DNA from: a virus | IMG/VR virus record: IMGVR_UViG_3300046006_003846 | Coordinates: 1 to 24,719 of that record | Reading direction: 5' to 3' (one strand) | DNA: 24,719 bases | In this document: piece after piece, positions 15,520 to 23,293 of the stretch | Position numbering within the stretch: the stretch's first letter is position 1 | How the letters are laid out: each line of letters starts with the position of its first letter | Position numbers and translations under genes: made by a program | The notes under the pieces: generated by a model | What the model was told of the DNA's origin: nothing | The model's input: the letters and a program-made list of their open reading frames with translations, nothing else | Database searches by the model: none

Positions 15520-16379
15520 TGAATAAAATCCCTGTAGCTCGCCTTTGGCACAAAAAAGGTAAATTGGAATATTATACTATGTTTCAATTACATAAATTTT
15601 TTCCTGGAATTGAGTTTGAATTTCATATTATATTAGACCAACCAGATTATAAAGATGAATGGTCTAAAAAAATAGATGAACTACCTTATAAATGTTTTTG
15701 GTACTCTAAAGAAGATATGAGTAGCTATTTAAAAAATAGTGAATATGGAAACGAAGAATTAATTTCTAAAATTCCTAATTTTATTCATTTTTATCATATT
15801 TTAATTAACCATTATTTAAGAAGAGTATTTTCTTATGATTATGTTTTAAATATAGAATACGATGTTTTATTTAATAGTGATGATTTAACTCAATTAAAAG
15901 AATTCTTAACAACCAAAACACCTTTTAGTATAGTTGAACCTGCAAATTCAGGATGCGATAAAGCATTAGCTAAATCATTGTCTGATTTATTTCAACAAAA
16001 TATAGTCAAATACCAGAATATAGGAATAAATGCTGGGTTTCAAGGGATTGATTTAAAAATATTTGATGAATTCTTAAACCCAACAACATTCAATATGTTG
16101 ATAAATTGTTTTGATTTTTCAGGAATATACAATGAAGATGGGACTGAAAAAACAGGGTGGACAAGAACAATTCTAGACACTCAAGAACAATCATTTCATT
16201 CATTAATGAATGCTATTAGTCCTAATCATCAATTATTAAACCCAAGTGAATACTATGTTTTCCCATACTGGGTAGATATGGAACACCTTAAAAAATCTAA
16301 AGTTATTCATTTTATAGGTCATGAAAAACCAAAAGAAATGTTTGATATGATTGATAAAAATTTGGAAATCTTAAATTAA
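15519..16379 (+). CDS. Putative glycosyltransferase, GT8-like (GT-A fold)
   Basis: A 286-residue protein. 'YVLNIEYDVLFNSDD' places E113 and D115 where GT-A enzymes have their DxD metal site. 'NIGINAGFQGIDLKIFDEF' recalls the 'NaGvmliNl' motif of GT8, and 'VIHFIGHEKP' recalls its 'iHf.g..KPW' ending. These three landmarks appear in the right order but identity is modest, so the family call is tentative. It overlaps the preceding stop by one base (TAATG). It is probably cytoplasmic. An alternative is a GT-A protein of an unassigned phage family. Confidence 0.6.
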   Translation: MNKIPVARLWHKKGKLEYYTMFQLHKFFPGIEFEFHIILDQPDYKDEWSKKIDELPYKCFWYSKEDMSSYLKNSEYGNEELISKIPNFIHFYHILINHYLRRVFSYDYVLNIEYDVLFNSDDLTQLKEFLTTKTPFSIVEPANSGCDKALAKSLSDLFQQNIVKYQNIGINAGFQGIDLKIFDEFLNPTTFNMLINCFDFSGIYNEDGTEKTGWTRTILDTQEQSFHSLMNAISPNHQLLNPSEYYVFPYWVDMEHLKKSKVIHFIGHEKPKEMFDMIDKNLEILN

Positions 16380-16392
16380 ATTTATATATTTA
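16361..16392 (+). promoter_or_regulatory. Bacteroidota-type promoter, predicted leaderless start
   Basis: TTTG at 16361-16364, a 20-base spacer, then TATATTTA at 16385-16392. The box ends four bases before the ATG at 16397, as at 14001, so a leaderless or nearly leaderless mRNA is predicted. The -33 element lies within the end of the upstream coding sequence. Confidence 0.55.
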
Positions 16393-16396
16393 GGTT

Positions 16397-16921
16397 ATGA
16401 AAAAATTACATTTAGGTTGTGGAACAAAACATCTTGACGGTTACACTAATATTGATATTAGATACCTTCCAGGTGTAGATGAAGTAAATAACATTCGTTT
16501 TTTACGAAACTATAAAGAAAACTCAGTAGATGAAATTTATGCTTGCCATGTTTTAGAACATTTTGGTAGGTGGGAATATAAAGAAGTACTTAAACGTTGG
16601 TTTGAAATTCTAAAACCAGGAGGACAATTACGTTTAGCAATACCTAATTTTAGTTCTATTTGTTCGTATTATACCAAAACAGGTGATTTAAAATCACTAA
16701 TTGGTCTTCTTTATGGTGGTCAAGATTATGATGAAAATTATCATTACATTACTTTTGATTATCATACTTTATCTAACGATTTAAGAAACATAGGTTATAC
16801 TTCTATCTTAGAATGGAACACAGAAGACTATCCAGGAGATGATTATAGTAAATCATATTTACCTCACATGGATAAAGAAAATGGAATACTAATGAGTTTA
16901 AATATATTAGCAGTAAAGTAA
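16397..16921 (+). CDS. SAM-dependent methyltransferase, class I
   Basis: A 174-residue class I methyltransferase. Motif I is 'LHLGCGTKHLDGYTNIDI' (G7-C-G9, acidic D20 at the end of strand 2). 'DEIYACHVLEHF' (about 45-56) is the post-II region, and 'ILKPGGQLRLAIPNF' is the strand 5 motif. This 'hLGCG..h..gy.NiD' type is common in polysaccharide gene clusters, where members may methylate sugars or fatty acyl groups. It begins a run of tightly linked genes and overlaps the next start by one base. Substrate unknown. Confidence 0.87.
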   Translation: MKKLHLGCGTKHLDGYTNIDIRYLPGVDEVNNIRFLRNYKENSVDEIYACHVLEHFGRWEYKEVLKRWFEILKPGGQLRLAIPNFSSICSYYTKTGDLKSLIGLLYGGQDYDENYHYITFDYHTLSNDLRNIGYTSILEWNTEDYPGDDYSKSYLPHMDKENGILMSLNILAVK

Positions 16922-17733
16922 TGAAACTATTTATAGATTTTAACGATGAAAAACGGTTTATACCTAAATTAAAAGATATAGAACACATAGATTTTTCATT
17001 ATTTTTAGATTGTTCTCCTAAAAACAAAGAAGAATTATCTTCAATTAATATATTAGTTCTTGTAGAACCAAATGAATATTTTGGTTTACATGATTGGGCT
17101 ATCCAAAATAAAAATTTATTTTCTTTTATATTAACATATAATGATAAAGTATTAAATAATTGTGAAAATGCAGTATATTTACCTTTTGGATTTACATTTT
17201 TAAAAGAAGAACACTACCAAAAAGAACATAATAAAGAATTTAAATTATCTCATTTATGTGGAATTTTAAATAAATCCTACGGACATTCAATGCGTCATGA
17301 AATTCTAGCTAGAGAAAATGAATTTAAAATCTCTACTAACTTTTATAAAACAATAGGAGATAGACATAATCTAGAAACTGTAGGTAATGATAAAGAAACA
17401 GTATTTGGAAATTCTCAATATGGAGTAGTAATTGAAAATTTTTCTCATAGAGGATATTTTTCAGAAAAATTAATAGATTGTTTTTTACTTAAAACTATTC
17501 CTATATATTGGGGTTGTTCAAACATATACAATTATTTTTATGAACCTGGATTTTTTAAATTTGAGAATGTAGATGATCTAATTTATATTTCAAATATATT
17601 AACCCCAGAAATGTATGAATTAAGAAAAGATGCTATAGAACATAATTATCAATTAGCTCTTAATTACACAAATAATGAACAACGTGTAGTTGATAAAATA
17701 AAAGAAATATTTAATCTAAATAATTTAATATGA
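16921..17733 (+). CDS. GT10-like (alpha-1,3-fucosyltransferase-type) glycosyltransferase
   Basis: A 270-residue protein whose C-terminal half has the GT10 donor-binding signature: 'VVIENFSHRGYFSEKLIDCF' followed by 'KTIPIYWGCSNI' (E172, N173, S181-E-K183, P194, W197-G198). This corresponds to 'ENs...Y.TEKl' and 'vPiyWG' of fucosyltransferases. The N-terminal acceptor-side half is divergent and short. GT10 enzymes transfer L-fucose (or related 6-deoxysugars) from GDP-fucose. The donor here is uncertain because no GDP-fucose synthesis gene is in the window. Exostosin-type GT47 shares the 'EK..d' theme and is the main alternative. Overlaps neighbours by one and four bases. Confidence 0.72.
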   Translation: MKLFIDFNDEKRFIPKLKDIEHIDFSLFLDCSPKNKEELSSINILVLVEPNEYFGLHDWAIQNKNLFSFILTYNDKVLNNCENAVYLPFGFTFLKEEHYQKEHNKEFKLSHLCGILNKSYGHSMRHEILARENEFKISTNFYKTIGDRHNLETVGNDKETVFGNSQYGVVIENFSHRGYFSEKLIDCFLLKTIPIYWGCSNIYNYFYEPGFFKFENVDDLIYISNILTPEMYELRKDAIEHNYQLALNYTNNEQRVVDKIKEIFNLNNLI

Positions 17734-18380
17734 AAAATGTATACGATATAACTAATGAGTTTGAAAGACGTTTAGCTGAATACACAGGAGCTCCTTATGT
17801 AGTAACTGTAGATAATCAAAGTAATGCTTTGTTTTTAGCTTTATATTATGAACATTATGTAAATAAAAGTATAAAAACAGATTCAATCACTATCCCAAAC
17901 AGAACTTACCCTTCAGTACCATGTGAAATTATTCATGCTGGTTTGAAAGTTAAATTTAGACAAGTTGAAGGAAGAACAATTAAAGGCTCTTATCAATTAG
18001 AAGGATCTAATGTTTGGGACTCTGCTTTATCATTTACAACAGATATGTACAAACCAAACCAACATATGTGTATTAGTTTTACAGGCCCATACAAACATTT
18101 TAAATTAAGTAAAGGTGGAGCTATATTAACAGATAATTATGATGCTAATTTATGGTTTAAAAGAGCAAGATATTCAGGAAGAAGAGAATGTTCTTATCAT
18201 GATGATAATTTAGATATGCTAGGATGGAATTTTTATATGATGCCTGAATTAGCAGCACGTGGGTTATTATTAATAGGACAGTTTTATAATGGAGAAGGAA
18301 AACCAAAACATAATGCTGATTTAGAATTACCATACCCAGATTTGTCACAATTTCCAATTTATACAAAAAACCATGAATAA
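17730..18380 (+). CDS. Shortened DegT/DnrJ/EryC1/StrS-type PLP enzyme
   Basis: A 216-residue protein covering only the large PLP domain of the family; normal members are about 360-400 residues. 'VDNQSNALFLALYY' matches the phosphate-binding 'sGTaAL..AL' region, 'TIPNRTYPSVPCEIIHAGLK' the following conserved block, and 'VWDSAL' supplies the pyridine-nitrogen Asp (D97). 'SFTGPYKHFKLSKGGAILTD' contains the likely Schiff-base Lys K122. The C-terminal small domain is missing, and the sequence ends soon after 'MMPELAARG'. Full-length relatives transaminate 3-keto or 4-keto nucleotide sugars; this form may need a partner or have another reaction. No frameshift is seen: the next gene starts 8 bases before its stop with a different fold. 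Confidence 0.78.
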   Translation: MKNVYDITNEFERRLAEYTGAPYVVTVDNQSNALFLALYYEHYVNKSIKTDSITIPNRTYPSVPCEIIHAGLKVKFRQVEGRTIKGSYQLEGSNVWDSALSFTTDMYKPNQHMCISFTGPYKHFKLSKGGAILTDNYDANLWFKRARYSGRRECSYHDDNLDMLGWNFYMMPELAARGLLLIGQFYNGEGKPKHNADLELPYPDLSQFPIYTKNHE

Positions 18381-19293
18381 AGAATTTGATATTAATTTTG
18401 TAATATTTTCTCCATTTCCTGACTATGTTAGTTATATTGGAGGAGCCATTGTTCCTCATATTTTAGCTAATCAATTATCATTATTAGGAGAAAATGTTTA
18501 TTTATATGCTAATTCAACAAATCCAAAATATAACGTAACTTGTATACCTTGGAAAACAGATATAGAGTTTGATCCTAAAAACACAATAGTAATAATTATT
18601 GCTGGAGATGGAGAACACACATTTGAACATAATATTCCTGAGTGTTTAAAAAATGCTCCTAATATAGTTAGGTGGTTAGTAAATAATCAATCAAGAATGT
18701 ATCCTGAAGATAATAAACTTTATACTTACCACAAGTATTGGAGAGTATTAGATAATCAAAAAATAGATGGAGAGCTTTCTGTTATTGAATCAAATCATCA
18801 TTTATTTTATGATCGTGGATTAAAAAGAAAAGGAACTTGCTATTTAATGAAAGGAAATTTAAATATAAATGAAGAACCTGAAAGAGTAATTCATAAACCT
18901 GAAGATTTATGCATAGATTCAATACTATATAATATCCCGGATTCTGAAAAAATGAAATTCTATTCAGAATTATTTAATCAAATGGAATATTTTATTAGTT
19001 ATACCCCATTTACTCATACCTCAGTACTAGCAGCAATGTGTGGATGTAAATCTATAGTTATTCCTAAATCTGAATATGAAGGAATAAAATTTAGTAAGGA
19101 AAAATGGTTAAATGAAATATGGTGCTCTAAATATGGTATAGCAGTTGGATTAGATGATTTACCTAGAGCTATATCTACTATGGGTCAAGTTATACCTAAT
19201 ATAAAACACTATGAAGAAGTTACTCAACCCACTCAAGCAAAAAAGTTTATTGAAGATTGTTATGTTTGGTTAAAAGAAAAATATAATTTATAA
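18373..19293 (+). CDS. Putative GT-B-type glycosyltransferase
   Basis: A 306-residue protein. The N-terminal strand 'FDINFVIFSPFPDYVSYIGG' with 'GGAIVPHILANQLSLLGENV' is like the acceptor-side Rossmann fold of GT-B enzymes. 'MEYFISYTPFTHTSVLAAMC' with 'GCKSIVIP' is like the donor-side motif in which S/T and the backbone hold the nucleotide sugar. No exact GT4 E-x7-E pair is present, so I cannot assign a CAZy family. It overlaps the upstream gene by 8 bases and is followed one base later by the ATP-grasp gene. Probably cytoplasmic; donor and acceptor unknown. Confidence 0.65.
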   Translation: MNKEFDINFVIFSPFPDYVSYIGGAIVPHILANQLSLLGENVYLYANSTNPKYNVTCIPWKTDIEFDPKNTIVIIIAGDGEHTFEHNIPECLKNAPNIVRWLVNNQSRMYPEDNKLYTYHKYWRVLDNQKIDGELSVIESNHHLFYDRGLKRKGTCYLMKGNLNINEEPERVIHKPEDLCIDSILYNIPDSEKMKFYSELFNQMEYFISYTPFTHTSVLAAMCGCKSIVIPKSEYEGIKFSKEKWLNEIWCSKYGIAVGLDDLPRAISTMGQVIPNIKHYEEVTQPTQAKKFIEDCYVWLKEKYNL

Positions 19294-19294
19294 A

Positions 19295-20524
19295 ATGAAA
19301 AAACTATTAATCCTAGGGGCTAACCCAGAAACTATACGTCTTATTAATACAGCTAAATCTATGGGAATTTATACTATAGTTACTGACCATGACCCTAATG
19401 CTCCCGCAAAAAAAGTTGCAGATAAAGGAATCAATATAAATGGAATGGATGTAGATGGTTTAGTAAAATTTTGTTTAGAGGAAAAAGTAGATGGAGTATT
19501 AGTTGGTATAGCAGATAGATTGATTCAACCATATCAACAGGTTTGTGAAAAACTTAATCTTCCTTGTTATGGAAATCAAATGTCCTGTGATTATCTTACT
19601 AATAAAGGAAAATTTAATGAAATACTACCTAAATATAATTTATCAGGTATTCCTTCAACTAGATTATATAAAGCCCATTATCCGCTTTTTCCTTGGACAA
19701 AATTAACATTCCCTATTTTTATAAAACCTATAGACAAAAACTCAGGACAAGGAATGAGTGTGGCTTATAACCATGATGAATTAAATGTAGGAATATCTAA
19801 AGCTTTTAATTCAACAAACAGTGAATATATCTTACTAGAAGAATACATGGACTGTAATGATACAATGTTGAATTTTACCATTATTGAAGGAAAAGTATCT
19901 TTATCAGCAATGACAGACAGATATACTTGTAAATTACAAAAAGACGCAAGTAAAGTATGTTTAGGAGCTAAATATCAATCTAAATTTGCTCAATTATTTA
20001 TGGATACTGACTATAAAAATATGTGTGATTTATTAAAAGAATTAGAAGTAAAAAACGCTATATTTACTATATCTGCATTTGTAAAAGATAATAAATTTTA
20101 TTACTACGACCCAGGATTTAGATTACAAGGTGAAGCCCCCGATCTCCATATACACAATGTAACTGGTTTTGATCAAAAGAAATTTTTAATTAACTATGCA
20201 TTAGGTATTAAAGATACACAAACCAATAATCCATTTAATAAATTTAATGCTACAATTTGGATATTAGTTAAATCTGGAACTATAAATAAGATTGATATAT
20301 TCAAAGAAGATCCATCTATATTTTATGTATCTCAAAGATTCAATGTTGGTGATATAATTACAGATGAAATGTTAGGAACTGAACGTCAAGTAGCAGCTAG
20401 AATATACCTAACATGTAACACAGAAGAAGAACTTAAAAATAAAATTGAAGAAATTCAATTTAAAACAACAATATTAGATACTAATAACAATAATCAAATA
20501 TTAGATAAATTTATTTATGAATAA
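19295..20524 (+). CDS. ATP-grasp enzyme, carbamoyl-phosphate-synthase-like
   Basis: A 409-residue ATP-grasp protein. The pre-ATP-grasp Rossmann domain is 'KLLILGANPETIRLINTAKS' (with 'TIVTDHDPNAPA'). The ATP-binding part has 'FPIFIKPIDKNSGQGMSVA' (about 139-157), the adenine-site 'YILLEEYMD' (about 180-188) and a late 'YYYDPGFRLQGEAP' region, where such enzymes bind metal and phosphate. ATP-grasp enzymes ligate a carboxylate to an amine, thiol or other nucleophile through an acylphosphate. In surface-glycan clusters they can attach amino acids or acyl groups to sugars, but the substrates here are unknown. Neighbours are a GT-B gene (one-base gap) and an SDR gene (8-base overlap). Confidence 0.85.
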   Translation: MKKLLILGANPETIRLINTAKSMGIYTIVTDHDPNAPAKKVADKGININGMDVDGLVKFCLEEKVDGVLVGIADRLIQPYQQVCEKLNLPCYGNQMSCDYLTNKGKFNEILPKYNLSGIPSTRLYKAHYPLFPWTKLTFPIFIKPIDKNSGQGMSVAYNHDELNVGISKAFNSTNSEYILLEEYMDCNDTMLNFTIIEGKVSLSAMTDRYTCKLQKDASKVCLGAKYQSKFAQLFMDTDYKNMCDLLKELEVKNAIFTISAFVKDNKFYYYDPGFRLQGEAPDLHIHNVTGFDQKKFLINYALGIKDTQTNNPFNKFNATIWILVKSGTINKIDIFKEDPSIFYVSQRFNVGDIITDEMLGTERQVAARIYLTCNTEEELKNKIEEIQFKTTILDTNNNNQILDKFIYE

Positions 20525-21251
20525 AAAAACATTTGTTATAGCAGGAGGATCTACAGGAGTAGCAAAACAAGTAGTTTCTGAACTTATTAAGTTAGGACAC
20601 AATGTAGTATTTGGGGATTTAGATGTTAAAAACGAATTAAAAGAAAAACAACTAATATCTATTTATACCGATGTATCTAATGTAAATGATTGTGAAAAAT
20701 TATTTAAAATAGCATATGAAACTTTTGGTAAAATAGATGGTTTTTTTAGTTATGCAGGAATTACTCCTGCTCAATCATTATTAGAATGTACTGAAGAACT
20801 ACATGATGAAATATTTAATGTAAATTTAAAAGGAGCTTTGTTTTGTTCTAAATATGCTGTAAAGTATATGAAAGAAAATAAAACTGGAGGTTCAATTATA
20901 TTTACAGGATCTCCTCATTCTGATGCAGGTGAAATTGATAGAGTTTCATATGCGTGTTCAAAAGGAGCTGTTGTTACATTAGCAAACCACATAGCTAAAA
21001 ACTATAGTAAATACAATATACGTTCTAACTATATTACAATGGGTTGGACACCAACAGAAGGAGAATTAGCTTTAAGAGAAAGTCAAGGAATGTCTAAAGA
21101 TGATTTAGAAAAACATGCATCAACATTTATTCCTATGGGTAGAATGAACAAATACGAAGATATAGTCCCCACAATAATATATTTACTTTCTGATAATGCA
21201 CTAATGGTATCAGGATCAAACATCAGAATTACTGGTGGTTGGTTTATGTAA
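20517..21251 (+). CDS. Short-chain dehydrogenase/reductase (classical SDR)
   Basis: A 244-residue classical SDR. The cofactor loop is 'VIAGGSTGVAKQV' (GxxxGxA, slightly altered from TGxxxGIG), with 'DVSNVNDCEKL' and 'FFSYAGITPA' (NAG replaced by YAG). The catalytic residues are intact: N103, S132, Y145 and K149 (S..YACSK). The C-terminal 'IRITGGWFM' is the usual SDR ending. It probably oxidises or reduces a sugar or polyol intermediate of the glycan pathway using NAD(P)H. D35 or D37 after strand 2 suggests NAD(H) preference. It overlaps the ATP-grasp gene by 8 bases. Confidence 0.92.
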   Translation: MNKKTFVIAGGSTGVAKQVVSELIKLGHNVVFGDLDVKNELKEKQLISIYTDVSNVNDCEKLFKIAYETFGKIDGFFSYAGITPAQSLLECTEELHDEIFNVNLKGALFCSKYAVKYMKENKTGGSIIFTGSPHSDAGEIDRVSYACSKGAVVTLANHIAKNYSKYNIRSNYITMGWTPTEGELALRESQGMSKDDLEKHASTFIPMGRMNKYEDIVPTIIYLLSDNALMVSGSNIRITGGWFM

Positions 21252-21268
21252 TAAAAAATAAAATAGTT

Positions 21269-22468
21269 ATGAGAAGTAATCCTTTAGTTAGTATAATTAT
21301 CCCAATATATAACAGTGAAGCATTTTTAGATAAATGTATTCAAAGTGCTATAAATCAATCTTATAAAAATATAGAAGTTATCCTTGTTGATGATGGTTCA
21401 ATAGATTCAAGTGGAGAAATATGTGATAACTATTCTTCTATTGATAATAGAGTTAAAACAATCCATAAAACCAATGGAGGATTAGTTAGTTCTCGTAAAA
21501 CAGGACTTCTAGCTTCAACAGGTGAATATGTGTTGTATATTGATGGAGATGATTGGGTTGAACTTGATATTATAAAACATTATGTAGATCAAGTTCTAAA
21601 ATTTAATGCTGATGTTGTTATATCATCCCATATAGTAAATTTAGAAGGTAGAGAAGATATTTTAATGAACTCATTACCTTCTGGTGTTTATGATAAAGAA
21701 GTACTTAAATCAACAATTTATCCTAAAATGTTATACACTGGAAAATTTGCTCAATTTGGGATATTTTCATATTCATGGGGGAAATTATATAGAAAAGAAA
21801 CATTATTAAAAAATCAATTAAATGTTGATGAAAATATAACTATAGGGGAAGATGCTTTATGTCTATATCCAACTTTATTAGACACTAACATATTAGTTAT
21901 TTCAGAACAACCTGGTTATCATTATAGACAACGAGCAGATTCTCAAATGAAAACTTTAAGAAAAATAGAAATATCTAAAATGCAAAAGGTTTATGATGAC
22001 CTTAAAAATATATTTTCTGATAAGGGAGTTTTAAATATAATGTTACCTCAACTCCAATATTATCTTTTAAGCTTATTAATAATTAATACTGAAGGTCCAA
22101 ATGTAGATAATATAACAAAATTATATCCTTTTAATGAAATTAAGCCTAAAAAAAGATTAGTAATGTATGGGGGAGGTACTTTTGGTCAACACATGTATAA
22201 AAAAATAATTAATAGTAAATCATATGATATTCTAGCATGGTTAGATGAAAAACACAAACACTATGCAAAACTAAATCTCCCTGTAACAGGGTTTGATAAA
22301 ATTAAATCCCTTGATTATGATGCTGTTTTAATAACATTAATTGATGAAGATAATTCTAACCAAGCAGTGTTAAAATTAATAAAACATGGAGTTGATAAAG
22401 ATAAAATAATTCAAATTCCACGTTACAATATTTTAGTATCACTTTTACAATTTAAAATTAATTTATAG
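21269..22468 (+). CDS. Glycosyltransferase GT2 with C-terminal Rossmann-like domain
   Basis: A 399-residue protein. An upstream TTG (21239) in frame lies inside the previous gene; I chose ATG 21269, which follows an A-rich leader (AAAATAAAATAGTT) like those of other genes here. Residues 1-230 are a GT2 domain: 'VSIIIPIYNSEAFLDKCI', 'VDDGSIDSSGEICD' (D41, D42) and 'YIDGDDWVE' (D92, D94, D95). From about residue 290 a second domain starts with 'KRLVMYGGGTFGQHMYKKI' (GxGxxG-like), then 'LAWLDEKHKHYA' and 'YDAVLITL'. This is a nucleotide-binding-like module also found attached to sugar-modifying enzymes. The fused module may bind a nucleotide sugar or modify the product. Donor unknown. Confidence 0.88.
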   Translation: MRSNPLVSIIIPIYNSEAFLDKCIQSAINQSYKNIEVILVDDGSIDSSGEICDNYSSIDNRVKTIHKTNGGLVSSRKTGLLASTGEYVLYIDGDDWVELDIIKHYVDQVLKFNADVVISSHIVNLEGREDILMNSLPSGVYDKEVLKSTIYPKMLYTGKFAQFGIFSYSWGKLYRKETLLKNQLNVDENITIGEDALCLYPTLLDTNILVISEQPGYHYRQRADSQMKTLRKIEISKMQKVYDDLKNIFSDKGVLNIMLPQLQYYLLSLLIINTEGPNVDNITKLYPFNEIKPKKRLVMYGGGTFGQHMYKKIINSKSYDILAWLDEKHKHYAKLNLPVTGFDKIKSLDYDAVLITLIDEDNSNQAVLKLIKHGVDKDKIIQIPRYNILVSLLQFKINL

Positions 22469-22469
22469 T

Positions 22470-23288
22470 ATGGAACTAATTTTTCACGCAGGATCAAGCT
22501 TACTAGAAGGACCTATATGGGACGCAGTTAACAAATTAGTATATTGTGTATCAATAGAACAAGGTCTTATTTATCAAATTAACCCCAAATCAGGAGAAGT
22601 ACAATCCTACCCAACTCAAGGAAGTGTAGGGTGTGTTGCTTTAACTTTAGATGGAAATCTTATTTCAGCAGAAAAAGAAGGAATTTTTAACATAAATCCT
22701 AAAACAAAAGAAAAAATATACTTAACTCAATTCGAATCAGATGTAAATTTACGTTACAATGATGGTAGATTTGATCCAGTTGGGAGATTTCTTGTAGGAA
22801 CAAAGAGTGAAAAAGATTTTTTTCTTGAAAAAGAAATTGTGAAAGGTAAATTGTTTTCGTATTATAATGGAGTACATAAAGTATTATTAAATAATTTATT
22901 AATCTCAAATGGAATAGGATTTTCTCACAATGGAGAAAAAATGTATTTCATAGATACACCTACAAAGAAAGTAGCTCAATACGAATATAATTTAGCCACT
23001 GGTGATATTTTATTTGAAAAATTCATTGTAGAAATTGATGGACCCGGATTACCTGATGGAATGTGTGTTGATTTAGATGGAAATATATGGGTAGCTGAAT
23101 GGGAAGGAAGTAGAGTTAGGAAATGGGATGTTAATACTGGAAGAGTACTAGACGAAATAACTTTGCCTTGTCCAAGAGTAACTTCATGTTGTTTAGGAGG
23201 AGAAAACATGGATGAACTTTTTATTACAACTGCTAAAAGTGAAGGTAATGTTTTTGGAGGAGCTTTATTTAAAGAAAAATTAAAATAA
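22470..23288 (+). CDS. SMP-30/gluconolactonase-like protein
   Basis: A 272-residue six-bladed beta-propeller of the SMP-30/gluconolactonase/LRE family. The metal site is preserved: E13 in 'LLEGPIWD', N147 in 'ISNGIGFS' and D196 in 'LPDGMCVD'; 'LRYNDGRFDPVG' (R95, N97, D98) is the substrate-side motif. Family enzymes open sugar lactones with a divalent metal. In this island it could process an aldonolactone made by a sugar dehydrogenase such as the upstream SDR, which is inference. No signal peptide is seen, so it should be cytoplasmic. It starts one base after the GT2 stop. Confidence 0.9.
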   Translation: MELIFHAGSSLLEGPIWDAVNKLVYCVSIEQGLIYQINPKSGEVQSYPTQGSVGCVALTLDGNLISAEKEGIFNINPKTKEKIYLTQFESDVNLRYNDGRFDPVGRFLVGTKSEKDFFLEKEIVKGKLFSYYNGVHKVLLNNLLISNGIGFSHNGEKMYFIDTPTKKVAQYEYNLATGDILFEKFIVEIDGPGLPDGMCVDLDGNIWVAEWEGSRVRKWDVNTGRVLDEITLPCPRVTSCCLGGENMDELFITTAKSEGNVFGGALFKEKLK

Positions 23289-23293
23289 AATAT

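Noticed and set aside
21239-21268. TTG start for the GT2 gene
   Set aside because: It overlaps the SDR gene and adds ten residues before the conserved GT2 start; ATG 21269 has the typical A-rich leader.
601-23209. Open frames on the minus strand (for example 2855-3304, 6152-6586, 9812-10114, 14556-14813)
   Set aside because: Each lies inside a well-supported + strand gene, shows no recognisable family pattern, and fits chance frames in AT-rich coding DNA.
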